The notes under the pieces: generated by a model
Told to the model about the DNA's origin: nothing
The model's input: only the letters and a program-made list of their open reading frames with translations
Database searches by the model: none
Assembly (NCBI GenBank): GCA_030526355.1
Contig: JAUNDC010000013.1
Location: 1-64,000 of the forward strand
Origin: Bacillota bacterium
Lineage (GTDB): Bacteria > Bacillota > Clostridia > Peptostreptococcales > Anaerovoracaceae
Direction of reading: 5' to 3'
Length of the DNA: 64,000 bases
Shown: positions 17,764 through 26,294 of the stretch, piece after piece
Position numbering within the stretch: position 1 is the stretch's first letter
How the letters are laid out: each line of letters begins with the position of its first letter
Program-made: the position numbers and the translations under genes

Positions 17764-17777
17764 CAAACAAATGTTCT
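17764..17777. promoter_or_regulatory. LexA-box-like site overlapping the uvrB -35 element
   Basis: CAAACAAATGTTCT differs at two positions from the Gram-positive LexA (DinR) box CGAACRNRYGTTYC and overlaps the TTGAAT -35. A second dyad, GTTCTGTGAAC, overlaps it at 17773-17783. SOS control of uvrBA is common, so this is plausible. Confidence 0.35.
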
Positions 17778-17827
17778 GTGAACAATTGCACATATGTATA
17801 AATACACTTTGGGCTTTACATAAAGAA

Positions 17828-17850
17828 CGGAAAGGCATGACGCCTTTCCG
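17828..17850 (-). terminator. Hairpin downstream of the 17.9-kb fragment
   Basis: Perfect 9-bp arms CGGAAAGGC and GCCTTTCCG around a 5-base loop. The minus strand then reads GTTCTTTATG, a weak T tract, so it could end the minus-strand run from iorA downwards. Confidence 0.5.
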
Positions 17851-17909
17851 GACATAATTCAGTTAATATTGTATGATGTTTCCCCAGTTAATAGAATCTC
17901 TTTTACAGT

Positions 17910-18230
17910 TTAGCAATCTCTTCCTCTGACAAGCCAGAGGTCCCTCAGTTTCTCATCTTCGCTGACTTTTTTTAACACCTTATCAGTCATTCCGATCAAC
18001 TCTCTCCCCTTTTTGACAAGCTCATCAACATAAGCTTTCTCCTCCGGATTCCCCGTGCTTTTTATATATGCACACAGCTGCTCCAGAATATCCGAAAGCT
18101 CCCTGTAAATACTTCGTTCATGCAGCGTGTACACCGAGTGCATCGGCACTTCCAGCGAAAACAGCCTGCCCTTCACGAAACTTATCACTATGCTTTTTTT
18201 GATTTTACCATAATCTTGGCCTCTGTCCAA
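17910..18230 (-). pseudogene. Gene fragment, possibly the C-terminus of a PD-(D/E)XK transposase/Rpn-like protein
   Basis: A 106-codon open stretch without a good start (first usable codon is TTG, no ribosome site). The sequence Y-G-K-I-K-K-S-I-V-I-S-F-V-K followed by H-S-V-Y-T-L-H-E-R-S resembles the middle to end of the Rpn/PD-(D/E)XK nuclease-transposase family, but I cannot see the nuclease residues, which would lie in a lost N-terminal part. Upstream, no continuing frame is found. Treat as a remnant; family call is tentative. Confidence 0.35.
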
Positions 18231-18385
18231 TCCTACAGTCAGCTGTTTGATAAGATATAATTTTTTTCGACGTGTAGTGCTGATTTTGCTGTGAACACGT
18301 AGAAATTTCGTTTATCATCATTGCGTTTCGCCTCCTTACACCAACAGTTCTTTGTTGATATTCCGGAAAAATCGAAACTATATTC

Positions 18386-19411
18386 CTACTCAACATAGTT
18401 GAATCCGATTGAGCTGATTCCCTCAATCAGTTCTTCTTTATCCATTTTACCTTCTGCAATGGCTTTTTTTATTCTAGGGCCAAATGAAATTGCCGTAGGA
18501 ATCTCTCTCCTTGCAGCAAGCTCTACTGGTTTCCATCCTCTGATGCACATATGATGGCTGTTGTTATGAAAATCATTAATCAGTCCCAGCAGCTTTTCCG
18601 ATTTTGCCTGAGTAAGACTGACACCCACTTCATTCAGTTCATCAAATACACCCTTAATTTCGGCCATAGAATCAATCACACCATAACTGCTGTTTCTTTT
18701 TAATGTCCTGACAATTTTCTCAGCTTCACTGCAGCTGTATTCCTTTGTCAGATGAGAAACCACATCCGGTCTACCCTTGTTTCCCTGAATTTCACCTTTT
18801 GCATATCTCAGTTCAAATTCCTCGTGTCTGTTCATAAACGAAAAACTCTTCAGTTTCCTGCCTTTAGGGGCTTTACATGGACAAACGTTGTCGTTGTACC
18901 TATCTGTAAAACTGTCATTCTCAACAACCAGATTACCTATAAACTTGAGAAGAGCTTTTTCCTCATTGCTTTTCTCAATACGCTTAAATCGCAGGAAATC
19001 TTCCGGCACATAATATGGTACATTGTTCTGTGATTCACAGAATCTGTAATACAACATATATTTCCCATACCCGACGTTTATCAGGTCTTTATGTACAACT
19101 TCTCTGTTAAGCTCGCTGCGTTTCTCTTTACTGTACAGTTCATCAATTTCAAATACGTAAAAGCACATGCTCTCTCTTCTCATGATGCCCGCAGCCTCAA
19201 CGATTTCCTTTCTCTTAAGCTTTGGGACTTCAATCTTTTCAGATAACTCCTTGTATACCTCCCAGATATGTGCAACAGGAAATGCTCCGTAAAGATTAGC
19301 TGCAGCAGTGAAAAAATCATGCAGAAATGATATTTTCTTTTCATTCAATCCTGCCTTATCATACAGCTTTGCTATTGACTTCTCTGACAACGGTTTAGGA
19401 TATTGTGCCAT
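18386..19411 (-). CDS. Hypothetical protein, 341 aa
   Basis: Not recognised. The protein is soluble, highly charged and mostly helical. It has a C-P-C cluster near residue 178 (N-V-C-P-C-K-A-P-K-G-R-K) that weakly recalls a SEC-C zinc motif without the final cysteines, and a C-terminal N-N-S-H-H-M-C-I-R-G-W-K-P-V-E-L segment. The start follows the paaK stop by 12 bases, so it may be transcribed with paaK-iorBA, yet nothing in it suggests a catabolic role. It could be cargo that has moved in along with the gene fragment just downstream. Confidence 0.6.
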   Translation of the reverse strand: MAQYPKPLSEKSIAKLYDKAGLNEKKISFLHDFFTAAANLYGAFPVAHIWEVYKELSEKIEVPKLKRKEIVEAAGIMRRESMCFYVFEIDELYSKEKRSELNREVVHKDLINVGYGKYMLYYRFCESQNNVPYYVPEDFLRFKRIEKSNEEKALLKFIGNLVVENDSFTDRYNDNVCPCKAPKGRKLKSFSFMNRHEEFELRYAKGEIQGNKGRPDVVSHLTKEYSCSEAEKIVRTLKRNSSYGVIDSMAEIKGVFDELNEVGVSLTQAKSEKLLGLINDFHNNSHHMCIRGWKPVELAARREIPTAISFGPRIKKAIAEGKMDKEELIEGISSIGFNYVE

Positions 19412-19423
19412 AATGTACCTCTC

Positions 19424-20668
19424 TTAATACCTGTAATCAAACACCCTGGTGGTTTTCTTCTCGCTGCGCGGCAGATCTCCCACCTCAACAGCCTTGACAA
19501 TCATGCCTACATTGATTACAGATTTGATTCTTTCTCTGATTTCCTTCTCCAGAGCTGCTTTACCTTCTACATCCTTAATCGGAGTTTCTATGAAAAGAGT
19601 TATTTTATCCCTGCCGTTTTCGTGATCGATAAATATCTGATACTCACTGCTGGCACCATTAATCTCCCTGAGGACATCCTCGACCTGTCCCGGGAATATG
19701 TTAACTCCCTTCACCTTTACCATATCATCGGTTCTGCCCAGTATGACATCAATTCTAGGATATGTTCTGCCGCAAGGACAAGGAATATCATCAGGTATTA
19801 TACGAGTCAGATCATGAGTCCTGTATCTGATAAGCGGAGCCCCTTCCTTCTGAAGGGTTGTAATAACCAGCTCTCCCAGCTCTCCATCAGGCAGATTTTT
19901 TCCGGTCTTCGGATCAATGATTTCAAAATAGAGATAATCATCAAAATAATGCATTCCTGTTTCATATTCACAGTTTATGGCTATTCCCGGTCCGTATACT
20001 TCAGTCAGCCCGTAAATATCATAAAGCTCAACACCAAGCTCGTTAGCAATACGTGCACGCATTTTCGCTCCCCATCGTTCAGAACCGATAACACCTTTTT
20101 TCAGCTTGATTTTATCCTTAACACCGCGTTTTTCGATTTCTTCAGCGAGGAGCAGCGCATATGACGATGTCGCACAGAGAACTGTCGACTCCATATCCTC
20201 CATAAACTTGATCTGCTTGTCTGTATTTCCCGGGCCCATAGGAACCGCCATAGCACCCAGTCTTTCGGCACCCAGCTGGAAGCCTATCCCGGCAGTCCAC
20301 AGTCCATATCCAGGTGTAATCTGAATCCTGTCCGCCTTAGTAATTCCCGCAATCTCATAACATCTTTTAAAAAGCTCTGCCCAGTCATCCACATCCTTCT
20401 GAGTATACGGGATTATGCAAGGTGTGCCTGTAGTTCCGCTGGATGAATGGATTCTGACAATGTCCTCTGTCGGAACTGCTGCAAGCCCCAATGGATATGC
20501 ATTTCTCAAATCATCCTTCTCTGAAAAAGGCAGCTTTTCAAAGTCTTCCTGCGTTCTGATATCATCTGCATCAATATCCGCCAGTCTTTCAGCATAAAAC
20601 CCGCCGGCTGCTTTAACTCTTCTAATCTGAACTTTAATCTGTTCCAGTGTGTCCTGTTTCATTCTCAT
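19424..20668 (-). CDS. paaK: Phenylacetate-CoA ligase family protein
   Basis: 414 residues, an AMP-forming acyl-CoA ligase. The P-loop S-S-S-G-T-T-G-T-P (near residue 94), the D-I-Y-G-L-T-E motif, the R-T-H-D-L segment and the hinge region are those of PaaK. Next to indolepyruvate:ferredoxin oxidoreductase it is commonly found in aryl-acid metabolism: aryl-pyruvates are oxidised to aryl-acetyl-CoA and the ligase can exchange aryl-acetate, CoA and ATP. It may run in the ATP-forming direction during amino acid fermentation, as proposed for archaeal ADP-forming enzymes; that is inference. It begins 22 bases after iorB. Confidence 0.9.
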   Translation of the reverse strand: MRMKQDTLEQIKVQIRRVKAAGGFYAERLADIDADDIRTQEDFEKLPFSEKDDLRNAYPLGLAAVPTEDIVRIHSSSGTTGTPCIIPYTQKDVDDWAELFKRCYEIAGITKADRIQITPGYGLWTAGIGFQLGAERLGAMAVPMGPGNTDKQIKFMEDMESTVLCATSSYALLLAEEIEKRGVKDKIKLKKGVIGSERWGAKMRARIANELGVELYDIYGLTEVYGPGIAINCEYETGMHYFDDYLYFEIIDPKTGKNLPDGELGELVITTLQKEGAPLIRYRTHDLTRIIPDDIPCPCGRTYPRIDVILGRTDDMVKVKGVNIFPGQVEDVLREINGASSEYQIFIDHENGRDKITLFIETPIKDVEGKAALEKEIRERIKSVINVGMIVKAVEVGDLPRSEKKTTRVFDYRY

Positions 20669-20690
20669 TGCTTTATTCCTTCGTTATCAA

Positions 20691-21284
20691 TTATTTAATA
20701 CACTCCGCACCCATATGAAGTGCCTTTATATTCATATCCACAAGCTTCGGTTTCATACGCTGCCTGATTGCCTTCTCAACATCCTCCAGAGTAAGCTCCA
20801 TCCCGCCGTCAGCACAGAGAGCACCCGCAACAGCCACATTAAGCACCTTCGGAGAACCGCACTCTCTGCAGATTTTTTCACCATCTATTATATAGCATTT
20901 TTCCACAGCCTTCTGAAGAAATTCAATACAGTCATTGCCGTTGTATCTGCTCTGCCCCAGCGATGCAGTCACAGGACGCACCTCCTGCCTGCAAAGAATC
21001 AGCGTGCCTCCCCGCTTCAGGTATTTCAGGTTAGCTACAGCTTCCCCGGGCTCGAACCCTATAAGTACATCAGCCCTGCCATACGGTATTGTCGGAGAAG
21101 CTATATCCTGTCCTGTTCTGACATGACTCACTACGGAACCGCCGCGCTGTGCCATTCCTATTGTCTCAGCTGTTCTGGCTCTCAGACCCTTTGCCATAGC
21201 AGCCGCTGCTATTATTCTGGAAGCGAGCACCGTACCTTGACCGCCGACTCCGCAGAGAAGACAGCTTTTTACATTATCAGTCAT
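20691..21284 (-). CDS. iorB: Indolepyruvate:ferredoxin oxidoreductase, beta subunit
   Basis: 197 residues of the pyruvate ferredoxin/flavodoxin oxidoreductase gamma-domain fold, with the C-G-V-G-G-Q-G-T-V-L-A-S motif at the N-terminus. Pairs with IorA. The ATG at 21282-21284 overlaps the iorA stop by 8 bases (ATGACTGA), and AAGGAGGAG lies just upstream inside iorA, so translation is coupled. The frame runs further upstream, but only antisense-like residues of low quality are added there. Confidence 0.94.
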   Translation of the reverse strand: MTDNVKSCLLCGVGGQGTVLASRIIAAAAMAKGLRARTAETIGMAQRGGSVVSHVRTGQDIASPTIPYGRADVLIGFEPGEAVANLKYLKRGGTLILCRQEVRPVTASLGQSRYNGNDCIEFLQKAVEKCYIIDGEKICRECGSPKVLNVAVAGALCADGGMELTLEDVEKAIRQRMKPKLVDMNIKALHMGAECIK

Positions 21285-23085
21285 TGTTCTTCTCCTCCTT
21301 CCTGATACAGTCAGCTGGACATATCTGCGAGCACAAAGTACATCCTGTGCACAAGCTGCTGTCCACAAATGCCTTGCCATCATGTGTAATAAGCGCAGGA
21401 CACCCTATTTCATTGATACAGTTCATGCAGCCGATGCATTCATCTGCGTTTACCTGCAGAGGTTTATCCGGCTTGACAAGTGCAATACATGGCGATTTGA
21501 AGATTATCGCACGCACGCCCTTCTCATCAATGGCAGCTTTGACAGCATCCGTCGTTTCCTCAAAGTTAAGAGGGTCAACTGTTCGGATTGAAGCCACTCC
21601 TATACCCTCAAGCACCTTCGCGATATCAACAGGTTCAGTACGTCCACCCATCATGGTTATTCCCATTCCCGGATGAGGCTGATGACCTGTCATTGCCGTA
21701 GTGGAATTATCAAGTATGCACAGAATCATATCCGCCTGATTGTAGACTGCATTTACAGCACCGGTAATGCCGCTGGCAAAGAATGTGGAATCTCCGGCAA
21801 ATGCAAAATTAACGGTACCCTGATCTGCGTGGTTCAGCCCCTGTGCCATGGTTATTCCTGCACCCATGCAAAGGCACGTATCCACCATGTTAAGCGGCGC
21901 TGCATTGCCTAACGTATAACATCCGATATCTCCGCAGTATATGGCATTTTTACCTTCAGCTGCTTTCTTGACAGCATAGAATGCCCCTCTATGAGGACAG
22001 CCTGCACACAGCACAGGTGGTCTTATCGGCAGTGGAGGTGTATCTTGCTCATCATATTCAATAGCAAGACTGATATCTGTAAGCTTCTGCAGAATATGCG
22101 AAACCATTACAGGATCAAGCTCTCCGCCAGACGGCACGGCACCGTCCCTTTTGCCTGAGATAAACCCGTCGGCATTTATGTTAAGTCTGCCGCACTCATA
22201 TATCAGAGCATCCTCAATATACGGGTCAAGCTCCTCAAAAACGATAACCTTATCAACAGATTTCATGAATTCTCCCGCCAGCGTGCCGGGGAAAGGGAAC
22301 GGTGTTCCTATCTTGAGAATTCTGAAATGCTCTTCGTATCCTGCAATTGCCTCCTTGACATATGCGTAGCTGATTCCGCCGCAGGCTATTCCTGTAAGCC
22401 CTGTTCCTTCGACTGTGTTCCATGACGTGTTCTCAGAAAATTCTTCTGACAGCTTCGGCTCTCTTGACATGATATTCAGTTTGGCTTCATACGATCTCTT
22501 AGGGAAAATAACCCACCTTGGATCCTTCTCAAATCCGGAGCACTCGCCGCATGACTTTATCTCCGGTACCTCTATATCCTCACAGGCATGGCAGACTCTC
22601 GTCGTTGATCTCAGTATAACCGGAGTCCCGTGCTTTTCCGAAAAGTCAAAAGCATCCTGCACCGCCTGAAATGCCTGTCCCGGACTGTCGCAGTCAAAAA
22701 CAGGTATGTGAGCATATCTTCCGAAGGATCTTGTATCCTGCTCCGTCTGTGACGATATCGGACCCGGATCATCTGCTACATATATAACCATCCCGCCTTT
22801 AACACCTATGTAATTGACGCACATAACCGGATCCGAAGCCACATTGAGCCCCATCTGCTTCATTGTCACCAGGCTTCGTGCCCCCGCACATGATGCTCCG
22901 GCTGCAACCTCTGCTCCTGCTTTTTCGTTAACCGACCACTCAACATATATATTTCCGGGATTTCGCTTAGCTATTGTCTCAAGCACCTCCGACGAAGGTG
23001 TACCCGGGTATCCGGCAACCACCTGAACACCGGCCACCATAGCGCCGATAGCAATCGCCTCATTTCCCATCAGTAATTCTCTCAT
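21277..23085 (-). CDS. iorA: Indolepyruvate:ferredoxin oxidoreductase, alpha subunit
   Basis: 602 residues. It oxidises aryl-pyruvates (from Trp, Phe, Tyr) to aryl-acetyl-CoA, CO2 and reduced ferredoxin, using thiamine diphosphate. The N-terminal part has the A-G-Y-P-G-T-P-S-S-E motif of domain I/II, the middle has the ThDP site (C-A-G-C-P-H-R-G-A and G-D-S-T-F-F-A-S-G ... N), and the last 60 residues are an 8Fe ferredoxin domain (C-I-G-C-M-N-C...C-P and C-T-G-C-T-L-C...C-P). First gene of the iorA-iorB-paaK operon. Confidence 0.96.
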   Translation of the reverse strand: MRELLMGNEAIAIGAMVAGVQVVAGYPGTPSSEVLETIAKRNPGNIYVEWSVNEKAGAEVAAGASCAGARSLVTMKQMGLNVASDPVMCVNYIGVKGGMVIYVADDPGPISSQTEQDTRSFGRYAHIPVFDCDSPGQAFQAVQDAFDFSEKHGTPVILRSTTRVCHACEDIEVPEIKSCGECSGFEKDPRWVIFPKRSYEAKLNIMSREPKLSEEFSENTSWNTVEGTGLTGIACGGISYAYVKEAIAGYEEHFRILKIGTPFPFPGTLAGEFMKSVDKVIVFEELDPYIEDALIYECGRLNINADGFISGKRDGAVPSGGELDPVMVSHILQKLTDISLAIEYDEQDTPPLPIRPPVLCAGCPHRGAFYAVKKAAEGKNAIYCGDIGCYTLGNAAPLNMVDTCLCMGAGITMAQGLNHADQGTVNFAFAGDSTFFASGITGAVNAVYNQADMILCILDNSTTAMTGHQPHPGMGITMMGGRTEPVDIAKVLEGIGVASIRTVDPLNFEETTDAVKAAIDEKGVRAIIFKSPCIALVKPDKPLQVNADECIGCMNCINEIGCPALITHDGKAFVDSSLCTGCTLCSQICPADCIRKEEKNND

Positions 23086-23120
23086 ATATACTGTTCTCCT
23101 CTAGATTTCATTTATCATTT

Positions 23121-23126
23121 ATTATA
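23121..23126 (-). promoter_or_regulatory. -10 element ahead of iorA
   Basis: TATAAT on the minus strand, 36 bases before the iorA start, with AGAGGAGA as ribosome site in between. No clear -35 at 17 bases. Confidence 0.4.
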
Positions 23127-23174
23127 TCATTTTTTCTCAGCGATTCATACCACCCAAATCAAGAATGACACCTG

Positions 23175-23207
23175 CAAAAAAAGCAGTTCCTGTTTATGAA
23201 CTGCTTT
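23175..23207 (-). terminator. Terminator of the tRNA-Gly gene
   Basis: Arms AAAGCAGTTC and GAACTGCTTT, followed on the minus strand by a run of seven T; it lies 10 bases past the tRNA 3' end. Confidence 0.85.
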
Positions 23208-23216
23208 AATATTTAC

Positions 23217-23290
23217 TGGAGCGGACAACGGGAATCGAACCCGCCTCCTCAGCTTGGGAAGCTGATATTCTACCAATGAACTATGTCCGC
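23217..23290 (-). tRNA. tRNA-Gly (anticodon CCC)
   Basis: 74 bases with encoded CCA. Acceptor stem GCGGACA/TGTCCGC, anticodon loop TTCCCAA inside the stem TCAGC/GCTGA, T-arm GCGGG-TTCGATT-CCCGT. Reads glycine codon GGG. Confidence 0.95.
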
Positions 23291-23651
23291 CCAATCTTTT
23301 AAAACTATTATACACCAGATTTATACCAAATGCATTAAAAAAAATTTATGAAAAAAAATTCTTATTCATGTGCCTTTTCTGGCTCACTTTTGGGTCAGAC
23401 AGTGCCCGTTTCCTGCTATTTTTCTTGCTATTTTCTTAACAAGAATTTCGATATTGCTGAAAACATGCAAATCCCGGAGCTTGTCAATTTTCTAACGATT
23501 TAGCGGACGCCAAGAACTTTTTTTCGGAAACTTTTTTCCTCATTATTTCAAAATTTTATGTCAATTTATTACCCTATTGCAAATTCCTTGCCAATGGAGT
23601 AAACTCCTAACAAGATAAACACTATAATATATCAGAAAGGGCAGGTTAGTT
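23291..23651. other. A+T-rich intergenic stretch between tRNA-Gly and hbd
   Basis: No gene. The tRNA-side end holds a TATAAT for the tRNA on the minus strand (about 23307). A small dyad TTCTT-AAC-AAGAA sits at 23433-23445. The hbd-side end holds the hbd promoter. I looked for a riboswitch-like aptamer and found none I could name. Confidence 0.4.
23596..23628 (+). promoter_or_regulatory. hbd promoter with dyad operator candidate
   Basis: -10 TATAAT at 23623-23628. Around the -35 position lies the dyad GGAGT-AA-ACTCC (23596-23607) in place of a good -35 hexamer, as expected for a site where an activator or repressor acts. Confidence 0.4.
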
Positions 23652-24548
23652 ATGAACATAGAAAAAGTATTCGTGATTGGTGCCGGATTTATGGGTTCCG
23701 GTATCGTGGAAAATGCCGCAGTAAAAGGACTTGATGTTACAGTTTATGATATTTCACAGACTCAGCTTGATAAAAGTATAAAAGGAATTACCAGAAATCT
23801 TGACAAAGCAGTTTCAAAGGGAAGAATGAGTGAATCAGAAAGAGATGCTTCACTGGCAAGAATACACTGCACTACTGACATTGTAGCATGCCACGATTCA
23901 GATGCCATCATCGAGGCTGTTGCAGAAAACAAGGACATCAAGGTGTCCATAATGAAGGAAATCGATAAATATGCCAAGGAAGATGCTGTAATTGCCAGCA
24001 ACACATCTTCAATTTCAATAACATCATTGGGAAGCGTTTTCAAAAATCCTGAAAGATTCGTTGGAATGCACTTCTTCAGTCCTGTACCTAGAATGCCTCT
24101 TATGGAAATCGTCAGAGGCTATCAGACCGGTGACAAGGCTCTGGAAAGAGCACGTAAGCTGGGTGAATTCATGGGAAAATCATGCATCATCGCACAGGAT
24201 GAAGCTGGATTCATTGTAAACAGAATGCTCATTCCGATGCTTAACGAAGCATGCGTTCTGGTTGAAAGAAAAATAGGAACAATCGAAGAAATAGACAGAG
24301 GTGTTAAACTTGGACTCAATCATCCGATGGGACCTCTCGAACTCATGGATATGATCGGTATAGATGTAGAGCTTGCCGTAATGGAGGTGCTCCACGAGGA
24401 AATAGGAGACCCTAAATACAGACCTGCTGTTTCACTGAGAAGAATGGTAGACTCAGGCTTCCTCGGCAGGAAAACCGGCATCGGATTCTATGTATATAAT
24501 GAAGACGGCACTAAAGCACCAAACCCTAACCTTCTTAAAATAAGATAA
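23652..24548 (+). CDS. hbd: 3-hydroxybutyryl-CoA dehydrogenase
   Basis: 298 residues, NAD(P)-dependent. It interconverts acetoacetyl-CoA and 3-hydroxybutyryl-CoA in butyrate-type fermentation or acyl-CoA oxidation. The Rossmann motif V-I-G-A-G-F-M-G-S-G-I is at residue 8, the catalytic His/Glu region F-F-S-P-V-P (with H at G-M-H-F-F) and E-I-V-R follow, and the C-terminal helical domain has the N-H-P-M-G-P-L-E-L motif. It stands alone, with no thiolase or crotonase nearby, and has its own promoter and terminator. Confidence 0.95.
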   Translation: MNIEKVFVIGAGFMGSGIVENAAVKGLDVTVYDISQTQLDKSIKGITRNLDKAVSKGRMSESERDASLARIHCTTDIVACHDSDAIIEAVAENKDIKVSIMKEIDKYAKEDAVIASNTSSISITSLGSVFKNPERFVGMHFFSPVPRMPLMEIVRGYQTGDKALERARKLGEFMGKSCIIAQDEAGFIVNRMLIPMLNEACVLVERKIGTIEEIDRGVKLGLNHPMGPLELMDMIGIDVELAVMEVLHEEIGDPKYRPAVSLRRMVDSGFLGRKTGIGFYVYNEDGTKAPNPNLLKIR

Positions 24549-24600
24549 TTGAAAATCGATAAATAATAATCTCCAACAAAAATAAAAATAGATAACGAAA

Positions 24601-24641
24601 ACGCAGCCATATGCAGTATGAAGGCTGTGTTTTCTTATTTT
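24601..24641 (+). terminator. Terminator after hbd
   Basis: Arms ACGCAGCC and GGCTGTGT followed by TTTCTTATTTT. Confidence 0.75.
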
Positions 24642-24691
24642 CAAGCAATTCTGAATTTAATTGGTTTTTTTATAAACATGGACTTTATCTG

Positions 24692-24720
24692 TTTACAATG
24701 CAATCTTCGCATGTTATGTT
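24692..24720 (+). promoter_or_regulatory. Promoter of the amino acid permease gene
   Basis: TTTACA (24692-24697) and TATGTT (24715-24720) with 17-base spacing, 38 bases before the chosen start. Confidence 0.6.
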
Positions 24721-24758
24721 ATTTGCGGTGTATGTATAAAATGAAAAAGGAGATTATT

Positions 24759-26198
24759 ATGGAAAGCAAACCAAAATCCAACAAGCTTGGACTTGGTGGT
24801 CTTATTGCGATGATCATCGGGTCCACGATTGGTGGCGGTATCTTCACGACTGTTGGAGATATGTCTGCAAACGGAGCTTATACCGGAGCCATCCTTATCG
24901 GATGGGGAATAGCAGGAATCGGTATGTATACACTGATGATGGCATTCTTTGGACTCAACAAGTATAAGCCTGAACTCAAAAACGGCATTTACAGTTATGC
25001 TCAGGCCGGCTTTGGTGAATTCATCGGATTCAACTCAGCCTGGGGTTACTGGATGAGTGCCCTTATCTGCAATGTATCCTTCATCACATTATTGTTCGGA
25101 GCACTTGGCTACTTTTTCCCTGTGTTCGGAGAAGGAAACAATCTGATTTCAATTATCTGCGGGTCCGTAATTGTATGGCTGCTTACCGCACTTGTATGCA
25201 AAGGTGTTAAATCAGCAGCATTTCTCACAACAATCGGTACCATATGCAAGATAATACCTATCCTCATTTTCATCGTAATGATACCTCTCATCGGTGCTTT
25301 TGATACAGATGTATTCATGGATAATTTCTGGGGCAACGGTGATATCCCGCTCGGCAATCAGATTATGGCAACCACCTCATCTACAGTATGGGCTTTCATA
25401 GGTGTTGAAGGAGCCGTAGTTCTGTCAGGCAGAGCTAAAAAAACAAGCGATGTAGGTAAAGCATCACTTATCGGCTTTACCAGCCTTCTGGCTCTTTATG
25501 TGCTTGTTGCCGTTATGAGCATGGGGATCATGACAACAGAAGAAATGGCTGAGCTCAAGAACCCGCAGCTGGCTCAGATCTTTGAGGCTGCAGTCGGACC
25601 TTGGGGTGCTACAATGATTAATATTGCAGTTATCTTATCACTTACTGTAGCTCTTCTGGGATGGACCATCCTCGCTGCTGAGTGTGCATTCGAAGCTGCA
25701 AAGCAGGGTGTATTCACCAAGACTTTCGCCAAGGTCAACAAAAACGATGCTCCTGCAAACGCAACCATAATCACAAATGCACTGGTGCAGTTCTTCCTTC
25801 TTGTTATCCTGTTCAACGAATCATCTTACTTTGCATTCTACACAATCGGCTCATCGATGATTATGCTGCCTTATCTGCTAAGTGCACTTTACTATGAAAA
25901 GGTAACAAGGCATAGAGACGGCATGCAAGGTGTCTCAAACGGTGAACACCTCAAGGGAAGGATATTTGCCATCATAGGAAGTATATACGGAATATGGATG
26001 ATAGTATCCTCCGGGCTCGTACAGTTCCTTATCACTACAATACTCTACGGCGTTGGTATTCTGGTCTATGTAAAGGGACGCAGAGAAAAAGGACTGCCTG
26101 CCTTCAGGCCATTTGAAAGAAATATTGCCATCGTAATCGTCTTACTGGGGATTCTCTCCATTATACTGATGGCTACAGGAGTTATAAACCCATTCTAA
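24759..26198 (+). CDS. Amino acid permease of the basic amino acid/polyamine antiporter (APA) group
   Basis: 479 residues, about twelve membrane helices. The N-terminal G-S-T-I-G-G-G-I-F-T motif is the substrate-binding break of helix 1 in APC transporters, and the length and overall pattern fit the arginine/ornithine or lysine/cadaverine antiporter group. The exact substrate is not readable. AAAAAGGAG just before the ATG at 24759 decides the start, and the promoter above it excludes the longer frame that begins at 24618. Confidence 0.88.
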   Translation: MESKPKSNKLGLGGLIAMIIGSTIGGGIFTTVGDMSANGAYTGAILIGWGIAGIGMYTLMMAFFGLNKYKPELKNGIYSYAQAGFGEFIGFNSAWGYWMSALICNVSFITLLFGALGYFFPVFGEGNNLISIICGSVIVWLLTALVCKGVKSAAFLTTIGTICKIIPILIFIVMIPLIGAFDTDVFMDNFWGNGDIPLGNQIMATTSSTVWAFIGVEGAVVLSGRAKKTSDVGKASLIGFTSLLALYVLVAVMSMGIMTTEEMAELKNPQLAQIFEAAVGPWGATMINIAVILSLTVALLGWTILAAECAFEAAKQGVFTKTFAKVNKNDAPANATIITNALVQFFLLVILFNESSYFAFYTIGSSMIMLPYLLSALYYEKVTRHRDGMQGVSNGEHLKGRIFAIIGSIYGIWMIVSSGLVQFLITTILYGVGILVYVKGRREKGLPAFRPFERNIAIVIVLLGILSIILMATGVINPF

Positions 26199-26227
26199 AA
26201 ATACACCACATATTTGTGTACTACTTA

Positions 26228-26260
26228 AAAAAAGAGTCTGAAGCTTCCAGACTCTTTTTT
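26228..26260. terminator. Bidirectional terminator between permease and HAD gene
   Basis: Perfect 13-bp arms AAAAAAGAGTCTG and CAGACTCTTTTTT around a 7-base loop; T tracts on both strands serve the two convergent genes. Confidence 0.9.
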
Positions 26261-26294
26261 AATATAATCACTGGATTCCTGTTTTCCTGACAAC

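Noticed and set aside
18205..18426. 73-codon minus-strand frame between the fragment and the 341-aa gene
   Set aside because: It overlaps both neighbours in another frame, has low-complexity random composition and no ribosome site.
23291..23595. Possible riboswitch or small RNA between tRNA-Gly and hbd
   Set aside because: Only A+T-rich runs and a short dyad; no conserved aptamer core that I can recognise.
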